DNA of 64,000 nt from JAAXHH01 sp965225915 (GTDB lineage: Bacteria; JAAXHH01), in contig OZ245326.1 in NCBI GenBank assembly GCA_965225915.1, positions 2,914,001 through 2,978,000 of the forward strand, read 5' to 3'. Positions 7,770-16,900 of the stretch are shown in pieces; within the stretch, counting starts at the first letter, position 1; the number at the start of each line of letters is the position of its first letter. Position numbers and translations under genes: made by a program. The notes under the pieces are model-generated. The model saw only the letters and a list, made by a program, of their open reading frames with translations, was not told the DNA's origin and ran no database searches.

Positions 7770-9151
7770 CTCACCGTGGGGGGGGCCACGGCGGTATCAG
7801 GGGCGTCATAGAGTAGCTTTCGGGCCTCTTCCCTGGTCCGAATATCGTGCAGTACCTGTATATTTCCAAGCTTATCCAGCATGCGGCCGATCTCCGGTCC
7901 CGCCGGGATATTCAGATCGCCCATGATGTCCATGCCGTTTAACAGCAGGCCCGTTGCCCGGACCTTCCTGTACCGGCTGTACAACCGAAGAAGCCGTTTT
8001 ATGGCGTCGCCGACGTGTCCCGCGGCATGTGAACCCGCTTCCGTTCCATGAGCCAGCGCCAGGAGCGCGACGCCGGGCGTTTCGTCTTTCGCGGTGCGAA
8101 TGATCCGACAGAGGTCGTCGTCGAGCGGGATGCGGGAGGCAACCCGCTCGAGCAGCCTCTTTGCTCCAAGGGTCAACTGGTGCAGTGACTGCCGTTCCCG
8201 GTTGCTGAGCTTCAACCGGTCGGCCGTCTGTTCGACGAGAACGAGCGCTGGTTCGCGACCTTTTTCACGGATGAAGTGTAAAACTAGGGATGCCAGCCGC
8301 AGGATCCACAGGCTGGAGCGGTTGCCCGCCAGTTTTGAGGCATATCCCGGCAGGTGGGCGTAAAGACTGTGATCCTCGCAGAAAACATCCCGGACGATGA
8401 GCCGGTCCGTTCGTTCCAGGCTCCGGACCAGCACTGGTGTTGCCGGTCCTGTCCATCCGGGGAACAGGGCTTCGAACACCCCGGTCCCGATCATGGCGGA
8501 AATGCGGTCCGCCGTACTGCGCGGCCTCAGGGTCAAGGCAATTTCGTACAGGAGACGTTCGCCAGAAACATTGCGCAACCCTTCGTTGCACTCCTTGATC
8601 CACGCCGCCGTCTCCGGTGTGATGTCGAGGTTGTACTGGCCGGCAAGTCGGTGCGCACGCAACATGCGCAGCGGGTCTTCATGAAAGGAATCCCTGGATA
8701 TGGCTTTCAGCCGTCGTGATGCGAGGTCTATCGCTCCATCGCAGGGATCGATGATCGACGGCTGACCGTCCAGGACGTCCGCCAGACGGACGGCCATGGC
8801 ATTGACGGTGAAGTCCCGTTTGCTCAGATCATCCTCGAGTGTCGGTCCCTTGAAGGAGGCGATATCGATCGTATACCGGCGGCGCAGCACGATGCGGCCT
8901 GTTCTCGCCGCGTCGTAGAGGGGTACGAAGGGACATCGCAGTCGGGCCGCCAACGCTTCGCCCTGGCGCAGTCCGTCTCCTGCAAGCGTCAGGTCCAGGT
9001 CATGGACTGTGCGGCCCAGGATCGCATCCCGGACGCAACCGCCCACGAGATAGACTTCATGTTCCGTCTCGCGGCTCAGTTCCCTCAGGTTGTCCACCAG
9101 ACGCGGATGGACCTTTAACAGGGGCTTGATGCAATCGATGAGGGCAGGCAT
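7766..9151 (-). CDS. CCA tRNA nucleotidyltransferase / poly(A) polymerase family protein
   Basis: This class II nucleotidyltransferase either adds CCA to tRNA 3' ends or polyadenylates RNA. The 461-residue protein has the catalytic motif VGGCVRDAILGR followed by HDLDLTL, which holds the two metal aspartates. It also has SKRDFTVNAMA (motif B) and EDPLRMLRAHRLAGQ (motif C), then a helical neck and body. The chosen ATG (9151) is where homology starts; the frame is open to 9262 but encodes nothing recognisable. No C-terminal HD signature is obvious. CCA-adding and poly(A) activities cannot be told apart by eye. It heads the nnr-nadC-birA operon and overlaps nnr. Confidence 0.88.
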   Translation of the reverse strand: MPALIDCIKPLLKVHPRLVDNLRELSRETEHEVYLVGGCVRDAILGRTVHDLDLTLAGDGLRQGEALAARLRCPFVPLYDAARTGRIVLRRRYTIDIASFKGPTLEDDLSKRDFTVNAMAVRLADVLDGQPSIIDPCDGAIDLASRRLKAISRDSFHEDPLRMLRAHRLAGQYNLDITPETAAWIKECNEGLRNVSGERLLYEIALTLRPRSTADRISAMIGTGVFEALFPGWTGPATPVLVRSLERTDRLIVRDVFCEDHSLYAHLPGYASKLAGNRSSLWILRLASLVLHFIREKGREPALVLVEQTADRLKLSNRERQSLHQLTLGAKRLLERVASRIPLDDDLCRIIRTAKDETPGVALLALAHGTEAGSHAAGHVGDAIKRLLRLYSRYRKVRATGLLLNGMDIMGDLNIPAGPEIGRMLDKLGNIQVLHDIRTREEARKLLYDAPDTAVAPPTVR

Positions 9152-9399
9152 CGGGATTCGAACGGCACACCGTGGTGGATTCGGAGGGGAGATCAATAAA
9201 AGTCCGGGGAAACCGGCAATGGCGCGGCAACGATACCCGGTGACCAGTGTGCCGGATTCCACGGAATACTAGGCGACTTTACCTTCAGTGTCAAGGGAAT
9301 TGTGTGTTGACATGCAGACGCGCTTCGGGTCATCTTTATCGAAGGTCAGGTCGTCCGAAAGCGAAAATCACAGCTTTTTTCCAGGGGGCGATTCCGGTG

Positions 9400-10140
9400 A
9401 TGCAACTCTATCCGGCCATCGACATACGACAAGGGCGGTGCGTACGCCTCCACCAGGGCAGGCAGGACCGCGAGACGGTGTATAACCGGTCCCCCTCGGA
9501 AGTCGCGCTCCAGTGGAAATCGCTAGGGGCCACCTACCTCCACGTGGTCGACCTGGACGGCGCTTTCACAGGAAACGCGGGCAACGCGGCGAGCGTCGTC
9601 CGCATCCTCGAACAAATCGATATCCCGGTACAACTCGGAGGCGGAATACGAACACCCGAGGCGGTTGAACAGTGGCTTTCCCTGGGTGTGCGGCGCGTCA
9701 TTTTGGGTACGGCGGCCGTGGAAGACCCCGATATGGTGAGACAGGCGGTGGAGCGGTGGGGGCCTGAGCGCATCGTAGTCGGGATCGACGCGAAGGAGGG
9801 ACGGGTCGCGGTCAAGGGGTGGACGTCCGGCGCATCGTGTACCTCCCTCGAACTGGCGACCGCCATGAGGCAAGCGGGTATTCGCAGGATCGTCTACACG
9901 GAAATCGACCGGGACGGTACGATGAGCGGTCTCGATACCGGTTCCACGGCGCGCTTTGCCAGGGACAGCGGTCTGCGGGTTATCGCGTCGGGGGGCGTGG
10001 CCTCGCTGGACGACCTGGAACGTGCCTCGAAGGCTGTTGACGACGGCCTGGAGGGCGTGGTGCTCGGAAAATCCCTGTACGAAGGAACTATCGACCTGTC
10101 GGAAGCCGTTGAAAAATACCAAACGGCCCCCTGCGTTTAG
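9400..10140 (+). CDS. hisA: Phosphoribosylformimino-AICAR ribotide isomerase
   Basis: HisA is the fourth step of histidine synthesis. The 246-residue TIM barrel starts MQLYPAIDIRQGRCVRL, with the catalytic Asp in AIDI. It has VVDLDGAF, QLGGGIR (phosphate site), GIDAKEGRVAVKGW, YTEIDRDGTMSG (second catalytic Asp) and ASGGV near the end. ATG 9400 is chosen from homology and the AGGGGG upstream; the frame extends further 5'. It is separated from the other his genes of the window (hisHF at 50.6-52.0 kb) and is followed after 18 bp by the receiver-glutamate dehydrogenase gene, probably in one transcript. Confidence 0.95.
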   Translation: MQLYPAIDIRQGRCVRLHQGRQDRETVYNRSPSEVALQWKSLGATYLHVVDLDGAFTGNAGNAASVVRILEQIDIPVQLGGGIRTPEAVEQWLSLGVRRVILGTAAVEDPDMVRQAVERWGPERIVVGIDAKEGRVAVKGWTSGASCTSLELATAMRQAGIRRIVYTEIDRDGTMSGLDTGSTARFARDSGLRVIASGGVASLDDLERASKAVDDGLEGVVLGKSLYEGTIDLSEAVEKYQTAPCV

Positions 10141-10158
10141 GGCCTTGGAGAGGAAACC

Positions 10159-11805
10159 ATGCCGGTACATTCCGTCGAAGTCCTGATGATCGAAGACAAT
10201 CCCGTGCACGTGCAAATGATACGCCATTTCATGGATGCCAGTCGGTTGAAGTCCCAGCTCCGCGTCGCGGGAACGCTGCGGGAAGGGCTGGAACTGATCG
10301 AAAAGGAATCCTTCGACGTGGTGCTGCTGGACCTGGTTCTGCCCGACAGCACCGACCTCGACACGTTGCGTAGCGTCCGGGCGGCTGCGCCGGATATGCC
10401 GGTCATCATACTTACCGGGCTGGACGATGTGTCCCTGGCTGCCACGGCAGTTGAGTCCGGCGCTCAGGATTACATTGTCAAGACCCAGGTCAACAGCTCG
10501 CTGCTCTCCCGCTCCATACACTATGCAATAGAGCGCGTCCGGGCGCGCAGCCGGGAATGGGATTCGGCCATGTTCAAACTGGCCCAGCAACAGTTTCTGA
10601 AGGCTGCCCAGATCATGGGGCTGGACGAGAACATCCGGGAGAGGCTGCTCTTCCCCCAGCGGACACACATCGTGACGCTCCCCTTTCGGCGGGACGAATA
10701 CCATCTCGTGGAGAATGTCTTCGGATACCGCGTGCAACACCTGCTCACCATGGGGCCGACCAAGGGCGGCATCCGCTACCACGAGGACGTGAACCTGGGA
10801 GAGGTCTCCGCACTGGCGATGTGGATGACCTGGAAGTGCGCGCTGATCAATCTTCCCTTTGGGGGCGCCAAAGGCGGCGTCCGAATCGATCCGACCGACC
10901 TGTCCCGCCGCGAACTGCAGCGCCTCACCCGCCGTTACACGTCGGAAATCATCGACATCATCGGGCCGGACAAGGACATCCCGGCCCCCGACATGGGAAC
11001 CGACGAGCAGGTCATGGCCTGGATCATGGACACGTACAGTCAACAGGCCGGCTACACGGTACCGGGCGTGGTTACCGGCAAGCCCGTCGTGCTGGGCGGA
11101 TCCCTGGGACGTCGAGAAGCTACCGGTCGCGGACTGGTCTACCTGATCGAGGCGGCAGCGAAACACATGGGCATGTCGCTCGACGGCGCCACGGCCGTGG
11201 TCCAGGGCTTCGGCAACGTGGGCAGCAATACCGCCCGTTTCCTGGATGAGGACGAGGTCAAGGTGGTCGCAGTGAGCGACGTCACCACCGGCATCTACAA
11301 TCCCAACGGACTGTCGCTGAAGGACGTCTTCAGGTACTGCGAGGAAAACCGCTTCCTTTCGGGTTATCCCGAGGCCGACGAAGTCACCAACGAAGAACTG
11401 CTGGAGCTGCCCTGCGACATCCTTGCACCGGCCGCGCTGCAGAATCAGGTCACCGGCGAGAACGCGGAACGGTTGAAATGCAGGCTACTCGCGGAAGGAG
11501 CCAACGGTCCCACGACGCTCGAGGCGGACGAAATACTCGGGGACAAGAAGGTATTCGTCCTGCCGGACGTCCTGGGCAATGCCGGGGGTGTAACGGTCTC
11601 GTACTTCGAGTGGGTGCAGGATACCCAGAATTACATGTGGACGCTCGAGCAGATCAACAGCAGGCTGCACAACATCCTCATCGACGCCTTTGAACGAACC
11701 ATCCGCCGGGCATCCGATGACAAGATCGATTTGCGTACTTCGGCATTGATAGAAGGGATCAACAGGGTGACCCAGGCGAAACTGCTTCGGGGTATTTTCC
11801 CCTGA
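10159..11805 (+). CDS. Response-regulator receiver domain fused to glutamate dehydrogenase
   Basis: A single uninterrupted frame of 548 residues encodes two complete modules. Residues 1-125 are a CheY-like receiver: acidic pair Glu12/Asp13, phosphoacceptor Asp58 (VVLLDLVLPDS), Thr86 and Lys108. Residues 126-148 form a charged helical linker. Residues ~149-548 are a full hexameric-type NAD(P)-dependent glutamate dehydrogenase. It keeps the substrate/catalytic lysines Lys202 (PTKGGIRYH), Lys226 (MTWKCAL) and Lys238 (GGAKGG), Asp278 (APDMGT) and the Rossmann loop GFGNVGSNTAR. The enzyme interconverts glutamate and 2-oxoglutarate plus ammonia. The fusion implies direct phosphorelay control of enzyme activity (inference). 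A strong GGAGAGG site precedes the ATG. The next gene, 34 bp on, is a hybrid histidine kinase with an HPt domain, the obvious candidate phosphodonor. Confidence 0.92.
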   Translation: MPVHSVEVLMIEDNPVHVQMIRHFMDASRLKSQLRVAGTLREGLELIEKESFDVVLLDLVLPDSTDLDTLRSVRAAAPDMPVIILTGLDDVSLAATAVESGAQDYIVKTQVNSSLLSRSIHYAIERVRARSREWDSAMFKLAQQQFLKAAQIMGLDENIRERLLFPQRTHIVTLPFRRDEYHLVENVFGYRVQHLLTMGPTKGGIRYHEDVNLGEVSALAMWMTWKCALINLPFGGAKGGVRIDPTDLSRRELQRLTRRYTSEIIDIIGPDKDIPAPDMGTDEQVMAWIMDTYSQQAGYTVPGVVTGKPVVLGGSLGRREATGRGLVYLIEAAAKHMGMSLDGATAVVQGFGNVGSNTARFLDEDEVKVVAVSDVTTGIYNPNGLSLKDVFRYCEENRFLSGYPEADEVTNEELLELPCDILAPAALQNQVTGENAERLKCRLLAEGANGPTTLEADEILGDKKVFVLPDVLGNAGGVTVSYFEWVQDTQNYMWTLEQINSRLHNILIDAFERTIRRASDDKIDLRTSALIEGINRVTQAKLLRGIFP

Positions 11806-11839
11806 AAACCACCGGTCTACGGTGAAGGGGAGGCAGGTC

Positions 11840-14806
11840 ATGAATTCTACGGAAATCGATGCGACATGGGCGCGGCTGCTACTGAAAATCGCTTACCTGT
11901 GCAGCGGGATCGTTATATCGTGTTCGGCGCTCGTGCTCATCGGATGGCAGTTCGATATCGCCGATCTGCGGGGCTTGATCAACCCGGGCCGGGTTCCCAT
12001 GAATCCGCTTACGGCCACGGCCTTTCTGCTGGCCGGCTGGACGCTGAGCGCCCTGTTGCCGAGAAACGCTTCCATGCGGCGCAGATGGACCGGTTTCGCC
12101 GGCGCGGGACTTCTCATGGCACTGGGTGCTGTCAAGCTGTTTGGCCTGGACGTGGGCGAAAGGGGTATCGACGAGTGGTTGTTCTCGGAGTCCCTGAGCG
12201 GAAACCGCATGGCCCCGCATACCGCCTTTACCTTCATGCTGGTGGGTTTGGCGCTCCTGCTGCTGGACCTGCGCGGCCCGAGGCACTGGCTGTCCCACGT
12301 TTGCGTCATGAACGCCGGTATCATCGCCCTGCTTTCCCTCGCCGGCGCGATCTACAGTACCCTGGTGCTGTACAGGGTTTCCGGGGTGATCCCCATCACA
12401 CTGAACTCCGCGCTGGGTTTCGGTGTTCTGTGCGTTGGCATATTCTGCGCCCGTCCCCGGCGTGAACCGGCGGCCACGCTGGTCAGCGCCACGGCCGGTG
12501 GCCTCATGGCCCGCCGCTTGCTCCCGGCGGCCTTCCTCATACCCATTGTACTGGGCTGGGCGCAGTTCCAGGGAGAAAGGGCGGGTCTCTACGGGGTTGA
12601 ATTCGGCCATTCTCTTTTTGTCGTCTGCAACGTGATCGCCTTCAACATCCTGATCTGGTGGAACGCCCGTTCGATCGGCCAGATCGACGCGGAGCGCACG
12701 CGGATCGCTCACGAACTACATCGCCAGAATGCCCTGTTGGAACAGACAACCCACGATATGGTACTGTTTCAGCAGGAACTCCAGGAAGCCAAGGAGTCGG
12801 CGGAGGAGGCCAGCAGGGCTAAAAGCGAGTTTCTCGCCAACATGAGCCACGAGATCCGCACACCCATCAACGGCATCACCGGCATGACCCAGCTGATGTT
12901 GAATACCGACCTGTCGTCCCGACAACTGGAATTCATGCGGCTGATCGATCAATCCACGGAATCGCTACAGGGCCTTTTGAATGATATACTGGACTTTTCG
13001 AAAATAGAGGCGGGCCGCCTGGAACTCGAATCGATTCCCTTTGAAACACGGGAGCGAATTGCCAATACCGTACAGGCCATGTCGATTCCCGCGGCAAAAA
13101 AAGGCCTGGAACTGGCGTACCAGGTGACTACGGACGTTCCCGATCACCTCGTGGGCGATCCGGGCAGGTTGAGCCAGATCGTGATCAACCTGATCGGCAA
13201 CGCCGTCAAATTCACGGACAAGGGAGAAGTGGTCCTGTCCATGTCGCTGAAGTCGGAGACGGAAGACACCGTGACGCTGACCTGCTCGGTGTCCGACACC
13301 GGCATAGGTATTCCGGCGGATAAGCAAAAACTGATCTTCGACGTCTTCAGCCAGGCGGACAGTTCCATGTCTCGTAAATATGGCGGCACGGGACTGGGGC
13401 TTGCCATCTGTGCGCAATTGACCGCCATGATGAAGGGGAAAATCTGGGTCGAAAGCGAACTGGACCAGGGAAGCACGTTCTACTTTACCGTCGAAATGGA
13501 AAAACAGCGCGACGTGGCCGAAAAGACGATCCCCAACGCCGAATCGCTGTCCGGCCTGCGGGTTCTCGTGATCGACGACCACGCGACCAATCGGCGATTC
13601 CTGGTCGAAATGCTGACGGAATGGTCCATGAAATCGAGGGAAGCAGGCAGCGGCGCAGAAGCGCTCGACGCCCTTTCAAGTGATGACGGAGAATCCATCC
13701 AACTGGTCCTTCTGGATGAAACTATGCCGGAAATGGAAGACTACAGGCTCGCCCGGGAAATACACCGCCTGGCCGATGGACGCAATTTCGGTTTGATCCT
13801 GCTGGCTTCCGCCGGGCAAAGGGATGATCCAGACTACGGGAAAGCGTTCGGAATCGCCTGTACAGTCAGCAAGCCCGTGAAGCAGTCCGACCTTCTGAAC
13901 GCCATCATGGAGACGGTAGCCGGCACGTGCGGCCCCTCGCTCGAAGAGGGACTCAATGGCATGTCGGAAGGGATTCTGCCGCGGCGTATCCTCCTCGCGG
14001 AGGACGGGGTCGTGAACCAGCGGGTCGCAGTACTCATGCTGGAGTCCCGGGGCCACGAGGTCACGGTGGTGAGCAACGGCAGGGAGGCGGTCGAACGGTT
14101 TGAAGCCGGCGTATTCGATCTGATACTGATGGACGTTCAGATGCCCGAGGTGGATGGACTGGAAGCGACACGGACGATACGCTGCCTCGAAACCGGAAAT
14201 GCCCATATCCCCATCATCGCGATGACAGCCCACGCCATGCGCGGCGACCGTGAAAAGTGCCTCGAGGCCGGGATGGACGGCTACCTGTCCAAACCCATAC
14301 AGTCTCACCTGCTGTATGCCGCCGTGGAAAGCGCACCTGAGGTTCCAGGGGTGGCAGTGCTTCCGACGCTGGAAGCCGAGGACGGGCCGGCTGTACCTGT
14401 ACCGGCAGCGTCCGGTTCGGGATTCAATACGGCTTCAACGGACATGATGCTGATCGATTGGGAAAAGGCCGTCACGCATTTCGGTGGAGACGAGACCGTG
14501 ATATCGGGTCTGGCCGATCTCTTCATTGCGGAATGTCCAAAATTGATGGCCGCCATTCGGGAGGCGATCGATCTCGGAAACACGGCGGACCTGCGGCTGC
14601 ATGCCCATACTTTGAAGGGTTCCGCCGGTGTATTCATGGCGCGGAACACTGTTGATGCCGCTCAGCGACTGGAACAAATGGGCAGGGAAGGGAATCTGGA
14701 CGGGGTGGAGGAGGCATGGTCGGCTCTTGCAACCGAACTGGACCAACTGAAACTGGTCCTTGAGGAGTGCATAGCCGCGGCTAGACAGACGACCCGGGAT
14801 GTTTAG
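11840..14806 (+). CDS. Hybrid sensor histidine kinase with two receiver domains and an HPt domain
   Basis: The 988-residue protein is a BarA/EvgS-type phosphorelay kinase. Residues 1-~283 contain several hydrophobic membrane segments with short loops and no large periplasmic domain. A coiled coil follows (~285-325), then HisKA with His337 (NMSHEIRTP). The HATPase domain shows NLIGNAVKFTD, DTGIGIP and KYGGTGLGLAI. Receiver 1 has Asp626 (LLDETMPEM), receiver 2 has Asp765 (LMDVQMPEVDG), and the C-terminal HPt domain has His923 (AHTLKGSAG). ATG 11840 is preferred over an upstream GTG because GGGGAGG sits just before it. It directly follows the receiver-glutamate dehydrogenase gene, so its HPt probably hands phosphate to that receiver (inference). 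Confidence 0.93.
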   Translation: MNSTEIDATWARLLLKIAYLCSGIVISCSALVLIGWQFDIADLRGLINPGRVPMNPLTATAFLLAGWTLSALLPRNASMRRRWTGFAGAGLLMALGAVKLFGLDVGERGIDEWLFSESLSGNRMAPHTAFTFMLVGLALLLLDLRGPRHWLSHVCVMNAGIIALLSLAGAIYSTLVLYRVSGVIPITLNSALGFGVLCVGIFCARPRREPAATLVSATAGGLMARRLLPAAFLIPIVLGWAQFQGERAGLYGVEFGHSLFVVCNVIAFNILIWWNARSIGQIDAERTRIAHELHRQNALLEQTTHDMVLFQQELQEAKESAEEASRAKSEFLANMSHEIRTPINGITGMTQLMLNTDLSSRQLEFMRLIDQSTESLQGLLNDILDFSKIEAGRLELESIPFETRERIANTVQAMSIPAAKKGLELAYQVTTDVPDHLVGDPGRLSQIVINLIGNAVKFTDKGEVVLSMSLKSETEDTVTLTCSVSDTGIGIPADKQKLIFDVFSQADSSMSRKYGGTGLGLAICAQLTAMMKGKIWVESELDQGSTFYFTVEMEKQRDVAEKTIPNAESLSGLRVLVIDDHATNRRFLVEMLTEWSMKSREAGSGAEALDALSSDDGESIQLVLLDETMPEMEDYRLAREIHRLADGRNFGLILLASAGQRDDPDYGKAFGIACTVSKPVKQSDLLNAIMETVAGTCGPSLEEGLNGMSEGILPRRILLAEDGVVNQRVAVLMLESRGHEVTVVSNGREAVERFEAGVFDLILMDVQMPEVDGLEATRTIRCLETGNAHIPIIAMTAHAMRGDREKCLEAGMDGYLSKPIQSHLLYAAVESAPEVPGVAVLPTLEAEDGPAVPVPAASGSGFNTASTDMMLIDWEKAVTHFGGDETVISGLADLFIAECPKLMAAIREAIDLGNTADLRLHAHTLKGSAGVFMARNTVDAAQRLEQMGREGNLDGVEEAWSALATELDQLKLVLEECIAAARQTTRDV

Positions 14807-14859
14807 CGTACCACTTAAGGATCCATTCCGTGCCCACACGCTGCCACACGCCTCCGGGC

Positions 14860-16554
14860 TCATAGTTTCTTGCCGTAACGCTCCAGGTACTTGTTTTCCG
14901 CTTCAATCGTTCCAATGAGGAGAATCTCGCAGTCGGCAGAAAGCTCCATCGACGGCGAGGGACTCACGATGCTTTCTTTCCCGGTAAAGACGGCCGTGAT
15001 GTAGCAGCCCGTTTCCGGGTAAACCTGTGATTCGGCGATTGTTTTGCCGGCCAGTTCGGTCGGAAGTCCGACGCGAAAGAAATTCAACCCTTCCGTGATC
15101 ATGACGATGTCGTTTCGCTTCAGCAGGTTCAGGATGATGTTGGCGCCCATGGATGCGTAGGACATGACGAAGTCGGCCCCCGCCCGGTGAAGGGCTTCCA
15201 CGTTTCGCTCCAGCTTCGCCCGGGTGATGATCTGAATGTCGGGCCGCAGCTTGCGGCAATAGATCGTAAGGTAGATGTTCATGTCGTCTTCGTGGGAGGT
15301 GATGATGACGGTCGGCGCGTCCATGAGGCCAGCTTTCTTCATGGTTTCGATGTCTGCCGCGTCGCCCAGCACGTAGTGCTTCTGATCCCGGATCCGGTCG
15401 GCCTGCTGCTCGATGATTCGGTAGTCCAGCCCTCTTTCCACCAGCGTGATACCGGCGGAACGCCCGACGCGTCCGCCTCCGATGATGACAATGGGGGGAT
15501 CGGAAATGTTGTATATGGCGAAGAGTTCATTGTAGGAAGTGATCTGGCTCTCCGTTCCCACGAGCACCAGGATCATCCGTTCGGCCAACGGGGTGTCCGG
15601 TGAGATCACCTGGAAACTGCCGCGCTCCCACACGCCGACGACCGTTACGCCGGTCAATTCGCGGAGACGGGTTTCACGCAGGGTCCTGCCGATAAGCGGG
15701 GTATCGACGATGCTCGCGTCGGCGACCATCAGGTCTTCGACATTTCCAAGTACGTGGGACATCGAATCCACGCTCGAGGTGAGACGGGCGAGGAGCTGTC
15801 CCATCTGCTGGCCCAGTTGAATTACATGGGAGCAGCCCGCCAGTTCGAGGATATCCACGGAGTCGGGAGAATTCGCCGTGGACAGGATAGGGATGTCCTT
15901 GTTGATAGTCCGGATCGTGAACGCGATGCTGGTATTCAGCGTATCCTTGCCGGTGGCCACGACCAGCGCCGCCTGGCCCACGTTCGCTTGCCGGTAGGTC
16001 TCCGTGTTATCCAGATCGCCGTAGACGACATTGAGGCCCCTGTCGTGGAGTAGCAGCGCTTCGTCCAGGTCGGAAATGATGAATGCATACTCATTCCCGT
16101 ACTGCTTGAGCCTGGCGGCAAGGGAACTCGTCACCTCGTCGTAGTGGGTGATGACCACGTGATCGCGGAAGTTCCGGTCCAGCGATCTGGGCGCCCGCGC
16201 GATGGAGTGGGCGCTGAGCCAGGGCCGGTAGATGAACTCCACAAAGGCCACGGGAAGCACGATGATCAGTGTCGTCAGTCCCGTAAGGAGCACGCACATC
16301 GAAAAGAATCGGCCCAGATCGCTGGTAAAGATGATGTCGCCGTACCCCAGCGTGGTCATCGTGGTCAGCGTCCAGTAAAAACCGGTGAACCACGTATAGT
16401 CCCGTCCTTCCTTGGCCTGGATCTCGTGAAACAGGAACGTGTAGACCAGCATCAACAAAAGGAGCAAAATGAAAAACCTGTAGAAGAACTTCAGGTTCCC
16501 CGTTCCGATTGTCGTGCGCAACACGCCCAGATACTGTCTGATGTAGGTCCGCAT
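14860..16554 (-). CDS. Potassium channel with tandem RCK (TrkA-N/TrkA-C) domains
   Basis: The 564-residue protein begins with two transmembrane segments flanking the pore helix and selectivity filter TTMTTLGYGD (residues ~62-72), the K+ signature. Two cytoplasmic RCK units follow. The first starts at HVVITHYDEV. The second starts at IVIIGGGRVGRSAGITLVERG with a complete nucleotide-binding GxGxxG loop. Each ends in a TrkA-C-like segment (PLIGRTLRETRL and LAGKTIAESQVYPETG). Ligand-gated K+ flux is the likely role. It converges with the hybrid kinase gene and stands alone. Confidence 0.92.
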   Translation of the reverse strand: MRTYIRQYLGVLRTTIGTGNLKFFYRFFILLLLLMLVYTFLFHEIQAKEGRDYTWFTGFYWTLTTMTTLGYGDIIFTSDLGRFFSMCVLLTGLTTLIIVLPVAFVEFIYRPWLSAHSIARAPRSLDRNFRDHVVITHYDEVTSSLAARLKQYGNEYAFIISDLDEALLLHDRGLNVVYGDLDNTETYRQANVGQAALVVATGKDTLNTSIAFTIRTINKDIPILSTANSPDSVDILELAGCSHVIQLGQQMGQLLARLTSSVDSMSHVLGNVEDLMVADASIVDTPLIGRTLRETRLRELTGVTVVGVWERGSFQVISPDTPLAERMILVLVGTESQITSYNELFAIYNISDPPIVIIGGGRVGRSAGITLVERGLDYRIIEQQADRIRDQKHYVLGDAADIETMKKAGLMDAPTVIITSHEDDMNIYLTIYCRKLRPDIQIITRAKLERNVEALHRAGADFVMSYASMGANIILNLLKRNDIVMITEGLNFFRVGLPTELAGKTIAESQVYPETGCYITAVFTGKESIVSPSPSMELSADCEILLIGTIEAENKYLERYGKKL

Positions 16555-16900
16555 GCCGATTCCCGATGTCCTGAAAAAGGTCCCTGTCGCACTTCGATAA
16601 CAGCTTGATCGCGTCGAACGTCTTACTGCGAATCTACCAGTCTAAAACCATCCTCGCGCACTGTCAAGCCCCCACAACCAGCCTGTACCTTAAAAGGCCG
16701 CAAAAGGCCGCAACCCGCGCAATTTGACCTGGTGTGATCCGGAACCGGGTAGCCATATGTTTTTCTCCTTGCACAGGCGTCCTTTATTCCTGTAACCTTC
16801 AGGATGCGCGTGCCGGTCCGGTCGCGTCATATGGGGCCGGCACCCAGGAACAGACACTGAATCCAAACTCTTGATCCCTATCCGAACGGAAGCGTGGACC
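16555..16900. other. Intergenic region between divergent channel and dipeptidase genes
   Basis: This 346-bp gap separates two divergent genes and should hold both promoters. I see no convincing coding frame. A perfect 10-bp direct repeat (AAAAGGCCGC twice, 16692-16711) is the only structure I can point to. No promoter pair stands out. Confidence 0.5.

Noticed and set aside
9150..9230. A GTTCGAATCCCG-like string before the CCA-polymerase gene looked like the T arm of a tRNA on the minus strand.
   Set aside because: The flanking bases do not form a T stem, and no acceptor or anticodon stem can be drawn.
9523..11166. A very long open frame on the minus strand opposite hisA and the receiver-dehydrogenase gene.
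   Set aside because: It is antisense to two well-supported genes; the high GC content leaves such shadow frames open, and the translation has no family features.
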